From Candidatus Gracilibacteria bacterium (GTDB lineage Bacteria > Patescibacteriota > Gracilibacteria > BD1-5 > UBA6164), in contig JAACSU010000007.1 of NCBI GenBank assembly GCA_010119145.1, positions 1 to 64,000 on the forward strand: a stretch of DNA of 64,000 nt, in the 5' to 3' direction. Below, piece by piece: positions 41,870 through 53,689 of the stretch. Every line of letters begins with the position of its first letter. Position 1 is the first letter of the stretch. The position numbers and the translations under genes were made by a program. A model generated the notes under the pieces. The model saw only the letters and a list, made by a program, of their open reading frames with translations, made no database searches and was not told the DNA's origin.

Positions 41870-42436
41870 TTAAGTGAGTACTGGTATTTTTTTGTATGCA
41901 TCATCCATAGTATTTCATGAATTCAAGATTTCTGCAACATTTTCCCATCGACTATGTCTGTGCTTATAAAGTGTGTGTGCATGCGCTGATATTATTCCAG
42001 TGAGTTTTTCTGCATATATGTCTATAGTATCAGTGTATTGTGTTATATCAGGAGCAATTTCTCTCATTTCCATTAAATGATTCCAAGCTGATATACCTGA
42101 TCCATTTTCTTGCGTATAAGCAGTATGATTTGCAGAATCTATCGATTCAAACGTAATGTTGTATGGATTTTTTCAAGGAAGAGGAAGTATTCAAAATAAT
42201 TTAGCTTTCACAAGTGTTTGTACTTCTTCTCATACTTCCCAAGTTTCAGGAAGTTCTCAAAAGAGAGTCATACCATGACTCACATAACGAAGTAATTCTC
42301 ACTTTTGTAGTTCTTCCCAAGCCTGCGTTATAGGGAGTTGCAAAGTTGAAGTAACAGATATTCTTCTTCATGAAACGAGATTTTCTGTTTCATTTTGAAA
42401 GTCATTTCTCGTGTTTGATGAAATTATATTATTCAT
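41870..42436 (-). CDS. SRPBCC-like protein (unknown function)
   Basis: 188 residues. RRISVTSTLQLPITQAWEELQKGELLRYVSHGMTLFG, WEVGEEVQTLVKAKLFGILPLPGKNPYNITFESID and a C-terminal helix HAHTLYKHRHSRWENVAEIL follow the strand-helix order of polyketide-cyclase/SRPBCC proteins. A compact Cys-free protein, cytoplasmic, with no signal peptide. The ligand cannot be deduced. It starts about 65 bases before the peptide deformylase gene end on the same strand. Confidence 0.65.
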
Positions 42437-42500
42437 ACAAAAGATTTAAAAATTAATTATTAATATTAAATATAAAAAGTATATTTTGTCAAATAATTAA

Positions 42501-42977
42501 TTATTTCACGAGTTTATCTATATACAGTACTCCATTTAAATGGTCGATTTCGTGTTGTACAATGACACTTGCAAGACCTGAAAGCTTGATGATTTTTTCC
42601 TTTTGTTTTTCGTCAAAGTATCTGAGTTTGATATGTTCGTGGCGAGCTACGTATCATTTTTTGGTTCGAGGAAGAGAGAGGCAACCTTCTTCTACTTGTT
42701 TATTTATTTCATCTGAAGCATCGAGTATTTCAGGATTTATCATCAGAACAGTGGAAAAATTCTCATCCTCCCAGTCATGGAGGAGGCTGACAACTATAAT
42801 TCGCTTTTCTACTCCGACTTGAGGTGCAGCGAGACCTACTCCTGCATGATCAGGATTTTTAATATAGGCAACCATTTCACGACCAAGCTTCGTATATTTT
42901 TTCCATTCATCTGTTTTAATGGGGGCACAGACTGAACGAAGGACCTTATTATTTTTTCCAGTTTCAATATGTAACAT
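42501..42977 (-). CDS. def: Peptide deformylase
   Basis: 158 residues. All three metal motifs are clear: GVGLAAPQVG, EEGCLSLP and QHEIDHLNG (Cys, His, His ligands and the catalytic Glu). It removes the formyl group from nascent proteins. ATG at 42975-42977 is preferred; an in-frame GTG three codons upstream is possible. It is divergent from the large PKD-repeat gene. Confidence 0.96.
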
Positions 42978-43171
42978 AGGGAACACTTTTTATAGGAGTA
43001 TTATGAATATTTATACTCGTGAAAGATTTGAAATCAAGTCAGTAGAGTTATTTTTATGAGTTTAAAATACAATAATTGTCAAGACGTACTTGTATTTTGT
43101 GGGTTCTATGATTTTGCTTGAGACTGACTTTTATGATATCTTTAAAGAGAAAGTACTTTTAAAAGATATGT

Positions 43172-46100
43172 ATGAAACAAATCCTACGCTTTATTACCCT
43201 GTGAATCTTACTTCTTTGAATCACTCAGCAAGCCTGATTGTGACAAGCTTTTGCTATAGAAGAAGACCAACCAGTGTATACAACGCTCAGATCAATTGAC
43301 CTGTGAACCTATAATGAGTACAGGTATAGAATAACAGAACAGTTCTTTAATTTAAGAGAACATTTTTTGGTAAACAATGAATTAAGTGTCCCAATAATGC
43401 AAAATATTGCAAAACTTGCAGATACTGCTTATAAATATCTTCCTGATAATCTTCAAAATCAAAATTATAAGCGAGAGCTGCTTATAGATATTCAAAAAGG
43501 AATCAAGGCTCCTAATAATGAAATTATTTACAATGAAATCATTGCTTCACTTGCTGATTATCTTGAAAAAGTAGAAATAAATGCTATTAATGGAACGATT
43601 GATGTATCTCCTAAGTCAGGAAATGCTCCACTTTCTACAACACTGAGAGCCAAAGTTGAGGATCCATCTGGAACACAAATTTCAAACTGAAACTATACCT
43701 GGTTTATTGATAATGCTGGAGAAAAAATAGTAATAGGTCGAGGTCCCTCTATCAACTATACCTTTAGAAATGAAGGGAAGTTTACAGTATTTCTAGATGT
43801 AGTTTCAACTCATAAAAATAGCTCAGGATTTACGGATGTTCTCCCATTTCGATCAAGAGCTGAAGTACTCGTAAATGAAAAAGTTGCGACCCTCGTTATC
43901 AAAGTAAATAGTAGTACGGTTACTGATAACAATGTACTTAAGTTCAATCCAGATACTGCCGATTATGGATTATTAATAGATGCCACAAGCTCACTTCCAA
44001 CAGCTGGAGCGAGGTTTTCAAAAACAGAGTGGGATTTTGGGAATGGAATTACCAAGAGTTACTCTGGAGGACCAAAAGTCGAACGTGTTCGATATGCTAC
44101 GCAAGGAGATTATGAGCTCTTTCTGCGTATGACAACCAATGAAGGAAAGGTTATTGAAAAATATTTTCTTATTGAGGTTCACGATCCAATAGCAAAAATA
44201 GAAGTGAATAGAGAGGATTGATTTATTGGAGATAGCTTCACCTTTGCAGCAAAATCAGGTGATAGATATAGAGATTTAACCTATAATTGGGAGATAACCA
44301 ATATTGATACTGATAAAGTAGTATTTCAAAATGCTGACAAACTCTTTACCTATAACTTCAAAGATAAAGGGAGATATAACGTAAGCCTGAGAGTTCGACA
44401 ATCCAGTGGAGAAATCGATCAAGATAATAGAGTAGTATATGTAACATCTCAAAGTCCTATTGCTGAGTTTGAAACAAATATACCTGCAAGTAATAAGCCT
44501 AATCGTGTCTATCTCGACGCGAGTAGAAGTTTTGATCCAGATATTTCAGATGATGGGAACCTAAAATATGATTGGTTTATCGATGGAAACAAGGTAATAC
44601 TTGAGGATTCAGTTGCCAACGGTTCGATTGGATATTATGTATTTGATAGTGTGGGAAATCATTCTATAAATCTAGAAGTCACAGATTTAGATGGAATCAC
44701 ATCTACAAAAAAATGAACCATTGATATCAAATCAATTCTCTCTGTAGATTTTTACGCATTTCCACGAGTTATACCGAGAAATGGATTTATTAAATTTATA
44801 GCAGAATCACCAGAGGCTCAAATATTTGAGTGGAATTTTGGTGATGGAAAATCACAGGGTGGAACACTTGATAATGTCACACATACCTACGAAAAAAGTG
44901 GGAGCTTTGATGTCACACTCAAAGTTTCAGATAAAAATAATATGACAAATACTTTCAAACGAACGGTCTATGTCAGTGACTCAGATGAGCCATATTCAAT
45001 TCTCGATGTAAAATACGATACGAACTCTCAACCAGAATATGAAGCTGATGCTTGTGGCTGAGATGGAGCATATGTCATTAATAGAGTACAAAATGTTCTC
45101 TTTGACGCGAGTGAATCTATTAACATTGATGGACAAACGACGTGACTCGAGTATTCATGGAAGATTGGACAGACAACCTATTCTACTTCTCAAACCGTCA
45201 CTCAGAGATTCGACGAAATCTGATGTTTTCCTGTAAAACTCACAGTAAAGAGCAAGGCTAATGCAGCCAGTCATAGTTCAAGTACGATGGTAGAAGTGAG
45301 AAATGTACTCCCGACTCTTACGTCACTGGGGATACAAATTGAAAATCCAGAAGCAGATCCGCTCGTTATTCGAGTCAATGCAAATGGTGCGACTGATCCA
45401 GATGGAGTAATCCAATCATATCTTTGGTATTATTATACAGATATAGATAATAGTCCTCAAGATTTTAGATCTACCATTTCAGCATCTACGACTTTTGTTA
45501 TACCTAAGGTTACCTGAAATTATTATTTTATGGCCATCCTCAAGGATAATAATGAAGCAAGAATCACATCAGAAGAAATCACAGGATCACGATATTTCAC
45601 AACTATTACTGGTGACAATATAAACACTCCTATCATCGAACTCAGTGTAAATGACAACTCAACTATTATAGGTGAAGAAGTGACATTCAAAGCAAAAGTA
45701 AGCAATATACTAGGTCAAGATATTTCTAAAAACTCAGAATATAGTTGGGACTTTGACGGTGATGGATTTTATGATACTCAAACAAAGGAACCAATAGTTA
45801 ATTATAGTTATAAAAAATCAGGAGAGTTTTACGCAAAAGTAAAAGTAAAACATAAAGGGATCTCGAGTACGAGAAACGTCACAATGAACGTGAGTAATAA
45901 ACTGGTAGCAGATTTTCAGTACATATCTATTTGAAATAAATTTATATTTTTTGATAGCTCACTTGGTCAAATAGAGGATAGACAATGGGAACTATGAGAT
46001 GGAACGAAAAAAACGGGAACATCATTTGAGTATACGTATACAGACAAAGCATCTACTCATAGCGTTACTCTAAAAGTTTCTGAGGGTACAGTCGTGAAGG

Positions 46101-48223
46101 AAGTGACAAAAGACGTTTCTAAAAACTTTAGAAATGTTCTCAAGAGTCGTGGAAATGGCCTGGTTGTATTTACTACTCCAGAGCTTGATAAAAATGACAC
46201 GATTACTCTGAAAGATCAATCAGAAAAAGTATTTATCTACCTTGGTGAGAGTACTCCAGATGCTGTAAACTACATTATTGATTATGATATAGAACAAGAC
46301 AGTGATCTCAATGGTGGTGCTGATGATGATGAAAACAACAAGGGGACTTCGAGTTATGTTTCTGGTTCAGTAGTAGAAATACCAATGAGCCCATACAAAA
46401 CACAAGTTGTTCGAGCATATATTACTGATGAAAGTGGTGCAATCCTAGGATCGCAAGATATCACGATTATTAAAGAATATATCGAAGAGCAAAACATTGA
46501 TCCAGATATGATTATCTTCGAAGATGTCACTGAATCAGAAAAGGAAAAAATAGAATCTCTCAAAGAGCTTCTCATGGTTCTTCCGCAACAACAGAGATTA
46601 AAATCACTGAGTTATATTCAAAAACTTCAAGAAAATTGGAACGACAGTACAGAAAAAACTCGAACAATTCTAGATTTTGAGGATTATATATTTGAATTAA
46701 ATCTTCCAAATGAAAATGAGATTATAACATTACTCGAATCTCTGCTCGTAGAGGGACAGGATGACCAGAGTAACAATCAGATTACCTATCAAGCACTCGT
46801 AAATCTTATACCAAAAGAAATAGTGTGTCCTACAGAATCATGAACCTGTTATGAAAGTCTCATAGCTAAACTGGATGCTATTAAAGCTTCGAGTGATGTA
46901 GAAGCAAATAAAATAATGTGAAGCGAAATACTTGATGTTATCGGGACGAGCGACCTACTTTCTAATGAACAAAAGCTCGATTTCAAAGCGGTACTTGCTA
47001 TGCTTGTGTACGGTGATATCGGGGAGATTCCTGATTCTGAAAAACAAGAAATTATCGATCAAACACCAACAGGAGAGAGTTCAAGTTCGTGAGTTCTATG
47101 AGTTTTGCTTACGATACTCAAAGTTATAGGATATATTATACTCGTATTTATAGTACTGGTTCTCTGAATATTTATATTTTACAAAATATTTAATAAAGAC
47201 AAGAGTTTAAGTTTCTCTTGATATGTTACAAAAATAACATCAGGAGGTTCTAAAAAATCTTGAAATATTACATCTAGTGAAGAGCGTGATGATATTCTAT
47301 CAGAACTCCTATGAGATTCATCTCAATCTGATGAAACAAAATCTGATGTATTTTCAAATAAAAAAGAAGATCCTCTTGCTGATACAAAACAAGAGAGCAA
47401 AGCAAGCCCGAAAAAAGAAACAAAAGAATCTACTGATACACCAAAAACTCCACCAGTGCAAAAAACAGCTGAAGAAGAACAGGTCCCAGATTGGCTGAAA
47501 TGAAGTTTTACTGCAACAGATACTTCTCCATCAAAACAATCCACAACACCAAAGAAACCAGAACAATCAGGTGTTACAGCTCCTCAATCTCAAGCAAAAA
47601 CTGATACAAATACTCAGACTCTTAGTCCTAAAGAGTCAAAGCAAAATAATGCTTTGACTGCAGACTCATTTGATATAGAGAAAGAGACAAAATTAGAGAG
47701 TAATACACAAGTACCAGATTGGTTGAAAGGAAGTTTTGATACTGAAGAGAGCTCAGATACTCAAACTGATTCCAAAAAAACTGACACGAAAAAATCATCA
47801 GTTTCTGATACTAAAAATGATGGTATACTTGAACGTAAGCTCAAATGAGAAGTCTCTCATAATGTTTCGAGTGATTCAGTCTCTAAAAATATAGAAGACG
47901 ATGCTCCATCAAAAAATGCTGAACCGGAGCCAACAATATCTACATTAGAATCTGATGTATCGGTGCCAGATTGGTTGAAATCAAGCTTTGATACAAACGA
48001 AGATGTGATAGATGATACAAAGACTATCGAAGCTAAAGCAGAACAAGCACTAAAAAAGACTCCTAAAAAGTCAGAAACTCCTAAAAAGACGGATACTCCT
48101 ATAAAAAAGTCTGACGGAGCACCAAAAGATACTAGTTCAAAAGATGATACTCAAAAGTCAGAAGAGCTATGGGATGACGGAATGAAAATACCAGATTGGC
48201 TCAAGTCAGATGACTCAAAATAG
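43172..48223 (+). CDS. Giant PKD-repeat surface protein with PDWLK-repeat cytoplasmic tail
   Basis: 1683 residues, the largest gene here, broken by many UGA codons. Signal peptide MKQILRFITLGILLLGITQQAGLGQAFA fixes the start. The ectodomain (about 30-1305) holds repeated Ig-like PKD units, seen as EWDFGNG, EWNFGDGKS, YSWDFDGDGF and YKKSGEFYAKVKVKH-type strands, with two Cys pairs. One membrane helix (about 1308-1338, LTILKVIGYIILVFIVLVLGIFIFY) leads to a 345-residue, Ser/Thr/Lys/Asp-rich tail. Four copies of (V/I)PDWLK(G/S)S lie at 47483, 47711, 47963 and 48188, the last at the C-terminus. Likely adhesion or host contact; unproven. Confidence 0.85.
47483..48208 (+). repeat. Four PDWLK motif repeats in the tail of the PKD protein
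   Basis: Motif starts at 47483 (VPDWLKGSFT), 47711 (VPDWLKGSFD), 47963 (VPDWLKSSFD) and 48188 (IPDWLKSDD). Distances are 76, 84 and 75 codons. The linkers are low-complexity Lys/Ser/Thr/Asp stretches, so only the motif is conserved, which suggests a short binding motif rather than a folded repeat. Confidence 0.85.
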
Positions 48224-48226
48224 TTT

Positions 48227-48261
48227 AAAAATACTCTCTGAAATATGAGAGTATTTTTTTT
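48227..48261 (+). terminator. Terminator of the PKD gene
   Basis: Stem AAAATACTCTC / GAGAGTATTTT with loop of about eight bases and a T8 run, starting four bases after the stop. Confidence 0.9.
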
Positions 48262-48270
48262 GATATCTTT

Positions 48271-48297
48271 TTGATATTTCCTACTTGCCCCTATAAT
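48271..48297 (+). promoter_or_regulatory. Promoter of lepB-truB
   Basis: TATAAT at 48292-48297 with TTGATA about 15 bases upstream (48271-48276), just after the PKD gene terminator. Spacing is short by one or two bases, so the -35 call is tentative. Confidence 0.5.
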
Positions 48298-48328
48298 AGG
48301 GGTCATATTATACCTTGACCACACTCCT

Positions 48329-49003
48329 GTGACTCAATTTAAAAACGAAGCACTCGATTTCCTCAAAGATATTATTATTATACTCGTTATAGTACTTTTT
48401 ATCAGGAGCTTTTTAGTCATGCCATTTCAGATAAATGGGCAGTCTATGTACGAAACATATTATGATAAAGAGTTTATTATTGTAGATAGACTTTCATATC
48501 TAGATATTCCACTTCTCTGACAAGCAAGACAAGTTGAAAGATGAGACGTGGTTATATTTACTCCAGAAGTAAGTGAAGACCGTAAATACTTTATTAAACG
48601 TGTTATTGGACTTCCTGGAGAGACTCTCAAAATTGAGAACGGAAGAGTGTATCTCTTAAATCAGGTTTCTAATGAATTTGATGAAATAAATGAGGGAGCA
48701 TATCTTTCAGAAGAAAATAATAAAGATACAACTGTGAGATGAGATAGATGAGAATACATCTACGAAGTTCCAGATGGTCAATATTTTGTTATGGGAGATA
48801 ACAGAAATCACTCAACTGACGGACGTACGTGTTTTCAAAGTTGTTCCATTGGTGAAAACTACATCACTCCCAAAAAAATAACTGGAAGAGTGCTTTTAGA
48901 TCTAGGATATTTTAACTTCAGCAGTTTCTCATTTACGCAACCTGATCTTTGAATTGATACTCATCCAAGATTTTTTGATAACTGATGAACTCACAAATAT
49001 TAA
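48329..49003 (+). CDS. lepB: Signal peptidase I
   Basis: 224 residues from a GTG start. One N-terminal membrane helix (IIIILVIVLFIRSFLVMPF), then the catalytic Ser box NGQSMYET, the Lys box YFIKRVIGLPGE and GDNRNHSTDGR. It cleaves signal peptides of exported proteins, many of which are encoded here. No ATG is in frame upstream, so GTG is accepted. Its stop overlaps the truB start by one base (TAATG). Confidence 0.95.
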
Positions 49004-49872
49004 TGGACGCATTTTTCTTCATAGATAAACCGACTGGTATGACCAGTTTTGATGTCCTTCGTGATATGCGAAGGATTTTATGAATTAAAAAAATTGGACA
49101 CACCGGTACTCTCGACCCACTTGCAACTGGAGGATTGCTCGTAGCAACGGGTAATTATACCAAACTTATTTCTTATATTGAAAAAGACTCAAAAACCTAC
49201 GCAGCTACTATTATGCTTGATGGAACTTCAGCTTCTTTAGATAGAGATACTGAGATTCATTATATTTCAGACGAACTAAAAAATACATGTAAAAATGAAA
49301 TAACACAATCAAAAATAGAAAAAATACTTGCAGACCATTTTTCATGAACCATTATACAAATACCACCAAAATACTCAGCTCTTAAAATAAATGGTAAGCG
49401 TGCTCTTGATCGAGTTTTAGCAGGTGAAGAAATAGAAATGAAGTCACGTGAAGCGACTATTATTTATACTTCTATACAATCTTTTCAGTATCCAGAACTC
49501 ATGCTTGAGGTCAAGGTGACAGCGTGAACGTATATCAGAACACTCGCTGCAGATTTATGAGAAAAACTGTGAACATGAGGATACATTGCAGAGCTTCGCA
49601 GACTTACAGTCTGACATCTTACACAAGATTTCTTACAAGACTTGCACTCAGTGAGTTTTGATGATACTATCAGTGTTGCCAAAGTCTTCCCGGATACTAT
49701 TTATACCTTTGAGGATGAAGTAGTGTATAAGAGACTACAGGACGGACAGAGAGTGCGTGGAGAATACGATTTTCCCATACATAGGGATATATTTCTACAA
49801 AAGAATGGGATAATTCGATATGTCGTAGAATATAAAGACGGAGTATTGCATCCTAAAAAAAGAATTACATAA
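49003..49872 (+). CDS. truB: tRNA pseudouridine-55 synthase
   Basis: 289 residues. [46 protein letters not shown] contains the catalytic Asp motif (GTLDPLAxG); PKYSALKINGKRALDRVLAGEE and [30 protein letters not shown] complete the fold. It makes psi55 in the T loop of tRNAs. Insertions after DGTSASLDRDTE are within family range. Translationally coupled to lepB. Confidence 0.95.
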
Positions 49873-49877
49873 AAATA

Positions 49878-49906
49878 TTTGCGCTTTCCCCTTTTTTTTA
49901 TACAAT
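49878..49906 (+). promoter_or_regulatory. tRNA-Lys promoter
   Basis: TTTGCG at 49878-49883, 17-base spacer, TACAAT at 49901-49906, followed by ACCCGAGC. The box after the -10 is the same kind as at the L3 promoter (ACCGGAGC). Confidence 0.65.
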
Positions 49907-49925
49907 ACCCGAGCGTTTTGAAAAT

Positions 49926-50001
49926 GAGGCATTAGCTCAGTTGGTAGAGCAGATCCCTTTTAAGGATAAGGTCCTGGGTTCGAGCCCCGGATGCCTCACC
50001 A
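49926..50001 (+). tRNA. tRNA-Lys (UUU)
   Basis: 76 nt with acceptor GAGGCAT / ATGCCTC, D arm GCTC/GAGC, anticodon stem GATCC/GGATA with loop CTTTTAA (UUU), T arm CTGGG-TTCGAGC-CCCGG and encoded ACCA. A single-gene transcription unit with its own promoter and terminator. Confidence 0.95.
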
Positions 50002-50016
50002 TTTACAAAACGAAAT

Positions 50017-50057
50017 AAAGGCCTGACTAAGATAGCACTCTTAGCCAGGCTTCTTTA
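50017..50057 (+). terminator. tRNA-Lys terminator
   Basis: Stem AAGGCCTGACTAAGA / TCTTAGCCAGGCTT with loop TAGCAC followed by CTTTATT. The T run is short but the stem is strong. The following bases to 50204 hold AT-rich sequence with no further feature recognised. Confidence 0.75.
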
Positions 50058-50204
50058 TTGTGTTGATAAAAGTAAGAATAAGAATAAATATAAATGATTT
50101 TATTAAAAAGGTGAATTTTTTAAAAAAAAGATAGAATATAACTAGTGGTAGTAATTTACTCAAATATGTAAATTAAAAGTTCATAATATTAAATAAAGAA
50201 ATAA

Positions 50205-51683
50205 ATGTTCTGATATATCAACGATGTAAGCATTGTAACAATCGTACTAATAGGAATACTCACCATTCTGGTTATAAATGCTGCAATGAGAGTTCTCTAC
50301 GATTCTAATAACTCAACTCAAACACTTTGATACTTGTTGTTACTCTTTGCATTTCCTCTCATTGGAGTAATTTTTTATTATACTCTTTGAGTAAATCATA
50401 GAAAAAGACTGATGTACACTAAAAAAATTGTACAAGCTAATTCTACCCAGAAAGAAATCGAATTACAAATACTCGAAAAATCAAACAAGGTGTTTGAAGA
50501 AAATGAGAACCAACTTTTTTCATATAAAAAAACTATTCAACTATCTCTTCATGAAATTCATGCTGCATTAACCAATAATAATAATGTAACAATTTTAGAA
50601 AATTGAGAAGAAACCTTTCCATCAATTAAAGAAGCATTACTCAAAGCTCAGTTTCATATACATATCATGTACTATACAGTCAAGGATGATACGCTCTGAA
50701 AAGAAATTCTTTGAATCCTACTCATAAAAGCAAAAGAGTGAGTAAAAATTAGATTTATTTATGATAACATTGGGACAAATTTTAAAGATGATTCGATCAT
50801 TCAAGAATTAAAAGATGCAGGAGCTGAAATACATGCATTTCAGAAAATGAATATATTTTCTTTTGCTACAAAACTAAACTTTCGTAATCATAGAAAAATA
50901 ATAATTATAGATGGAAGTATTGGATTTACTGGGGGACTCAATGTTTCAAACGATTATATAAATAATCCAAAATATCCAAGTAGTTGTTACTGGAGAGATT
51001 TGCATCTAAAAATTGAATGATGAGCAGTACATCACTTGCAATATATTTTTTTAAGTGACTGGAACTATTGTGCAGAGCAAAAACTCGAAGTATTGGATCA
51101 GTACTTTAAAATTAGCGAGGAAAAGAAATACGGAAATACTATTATTCAAATGGCTCAAAGTGGTCCAGATTCCAAAACTCCTACCATCCTACATGTGTTT
51201 TTATCTCTTATTTCAAGCGCAAAGGAGAGTATTTATATCACGACTCCTTATTTTATTCCTAATCAAGAGTTATTAACGGCACTGATTATTGCTGCTCATA
51301 GCTGAGTACAGGTTAAGATAGTTGTACCTGAAAAATCTGATAGCAAGTTTGTAGATAGGGCAGGACAGTCATACTACAACGAGCTTTTGACTGCGGGTGT
51401 TGAAATATATCAATACACCAAATGAATTATTCACTCCAAGACTATGGTAATAGATCAAAAAGTATCATTATTATGAACGGCAAACTTAGATATACGGAGT
51501 TTTGATCTCAATTTTGAAAATATTGTGACCATGTATGATGAAAATGTATCTCAGGAAATGACTGATATATTTCATAAAGATATACATGATTCTCATAAAA
51601 TAGATAAAAAAGATTGGGGAAACCAATCTCATTGGCATATATTTTCTCAGAAAATAGCACGATTATTTTCGGCTGTTTTATAA
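50205..51683 (+). CDS. Cardiolipin synthase-like phospholipase D protein
   Basis: 492 residues. Two N-terminal membrane helices (IVTIVLIGILTILVINAAMRVLY and LLLLFAFPLIGVIFYYTLG) and two HKD-type motifs: FRNHRKIIIIDGSIGFTGGLNVSNDY (about 225-250) and GIIHSKTMVIDQKVSLLGTANLDIRSF near 410. The family transfers phosphatidyl groups to make cardiolipin, consistent with GpsA in the window. WRDLHLKIEGGAVHHLQ and DWNY also match cardiolipin synthases. Confidence 0.92.
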
Positions 51684-51767
51684 TATTGTTTATTAAATTA
51701 AAAAGAGTTTATACTAATTGTTTTACTTCTCATAATTTTTTAAAATTATACCATTTGAAAAAAATGT

Positions 51768-51795
51768 AACACTTCTAGCAATAGAAGTGTTTTTT
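51768..51795 (+). terminator. Terminator after the cardiolipin synthase-like gene
   Basis: Stem AACACTTCTA / TAGAAGTGTT, loop GCAA, then TTTTT. Confidence 0.9.
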
Positions 51796-51828
51796 AATAT
51801 ACTTATCCATATATATTAAATATTTTTT

Positions 51829-52869
51829 ATGAATTTATTACAGCAAAGAAATCCCTATATAGTCATTTTTTTCACTCTTTCACTTATATTATCATTTTTC
51901 GTACTTCAACCCTATATTATTTCTATAATTATAGCTATCATAGTTGCTAATTTACTCCGTCCGGTTTATAATTATATACTGAGACATACATATAAATCGA
52001 GTCCATCTATGGCATCAGGACTCACTATATTATTTTTTATAATTGCTATCCTTGCTCCGAGTATATTACTTATCTCAATTGCTGCTGAGGAAGCAATACT
52101 TGTTTGAAAAAATATCCGTACTGGAGTTGAATACTATGTTGAAAATCCAGAGGAAACTCCACTCATGTTACAACAATGACTCCAATACCTTACGAGCTAT
52201 GATATTATTGGGAAACTCAGTGAAAGTATAGGAAAAATTTGATGAGTAGTACTGTGATGAATTGGCTCACTTGGATCTATGACCCTGAGTGCGGTACTAA
52301 AAATTTTTATATTTTTTTATTGTATATATTTCTTTTTAAAAGACTGAAAATATATGATGGAGTATCTCATTTCTTATATTCCACTAAAAACAAAAGATAC
52401 ACATTGTATTATAGATACTCTTAAGAAAACGACGTTTGCAACGCTTAAATGAACATTTATTATTGGTATCATTCAGGGGACACTGGCTGGAATCTGATTC
52501 TTTATTGCAGGAATCCCTGGAGCTGTGTTTTGGTGAGTAATCATGATTTTACTCTCAGCAATACCAATGGCATGAGCTCCAATTGTTTGGATCCCCGTAT
52601 GTTTATATTTAGCTCTTACATGAGATTATGTTACTGCCTGAGTTCTCTGACTCTATTGTGGAGTAATAGTTTGAAATATTGATAACCTGTTACGACCAAG
52701 ACTTGTGTGAAAAGATGTAGGGATGCATGAAATATTGGTTTTGATTTCAACGCTATGATGAATCGCATTCTTCTGAATATCTGGTTTTATCATTGGTCCT
52801 ACTATTATAGCTTTTAGTATTGCACTGTGAGACATATATAAAGCATCTATTAAAAAATCAGTGTTCTAA
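51829..52869 (+). CDS. AI-2E transporter (YdiK/TqsA) family membrane protein
   Basis: 346 residues. Seven to eight hydrophobic segments, beginning YIVIFFTLSLILSFFVLQPYIISIIIAIIVANLLRPVYNYI (the family N-terminus), a central soluble loop, and C-terminal FFIAGIPGAVFWGVIMILLSAIPMAGAPIVWIP and NLLRPRLVGKDVGMHEILVLISTLGGIAFFGISGFIIGPTI. These are family hallmarks (usually LRPxLxG and GxxGxxxGP). Transported substrate is uncertain; the AI-2 link holds for few members. Confidence 0.9.
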
Positions 52870-52915
52870 TATAATATATAAATCACAATTTTTAAATTTA
52901 AAATCGAGTGCACTC

Positions 52916-53632
52916 ATGAAAATTCTGCTTTCTAATTTTTGATATTGATCAGCCTGAGATGGAAAATATAGAAACTATATTTGGAACTATATGCACTCAC
53001 GAAAAAAAGTGGAAATATCACTCAATAAATTTTGAGATATTATTGCACAGCATAATCCTGATATAGTGTGTGTGTGTGAAGTAAAAAAAACTCAGATTCA
53101 ATCAAATGTGTTTTTAAACATACCTTATAAAATTGATGGATGGCTCAAGTATGATCCAAAAGATAAACTCTGAAAATACATACTCTGACATCATCGATTC
53201 AATGCTGTTCTTTCAAAAGAAGATTATAAAATTGAATATAAATATCTCTCTCATGGGAATAAAAAACTTATCTATAAATTACATCTTTGAAATAATAGTT
53301 TTTTATATTTCTGACATTTTTCTTTGAGGAAATATATTCGTAAAAAACAATTTTTAGAACTAGCTCGTATGATTAATCCAAGTGAAAATAATATCGTTTG
53401 TTGAGACTTTAATATATTTTCTGGATATAGAGAACTGACAGAGTTAAGTGAAATAGCTCAATTAAAAATATCCAAAAATTCTGCAACATTTCCATCTCAT
53501 AAACCCAAACTTCATGTTGATATATTTTTAGTTTCAAAATATATTGATATAAAAACGAGAGTTATTTCAGATATATTTTCTGATCATTTAGCGGTTGTTT
53601 GAGAGATTGATATAAATGATAAAAATAAATAA
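52916..53632 (+). CDS. Soluble EEP-family nuclease/phosphatase
   Basis: 238 residues. KILLSNFGYGSAGDGKYRNYIWNY, PDIVCVCEVKK (metal Glu), FNAVLSKED, the HFSLR-KYIRKKQFLEL segment, NIVCGDFNIFSGYREL (Asp/Asn motif) and SDIFSDHLAVVGEI (Asp-His). All EEP catalytic positions appear intact. Unlike the EEP gene at 25577 it has no membrane segments. Candidate roles are DNA repair exonuclease or phosphodiesterase. Confidence 0.85.
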
Positions 53633-53689
53633 TTTTTATATTTCCTAAGCTCATTATAATCGCTCTATATATTTTTTAGCACTAAAATT

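Noticed and set aside
43090-43316. Plus-strand ORF MYFVGSMILLETDFYDIFKEKVLL at the start of the PKD gene
   Set aside because: It overlaps the PKD gene in another frame; the latter has a clear signal peptide and continues for 1683 codons.
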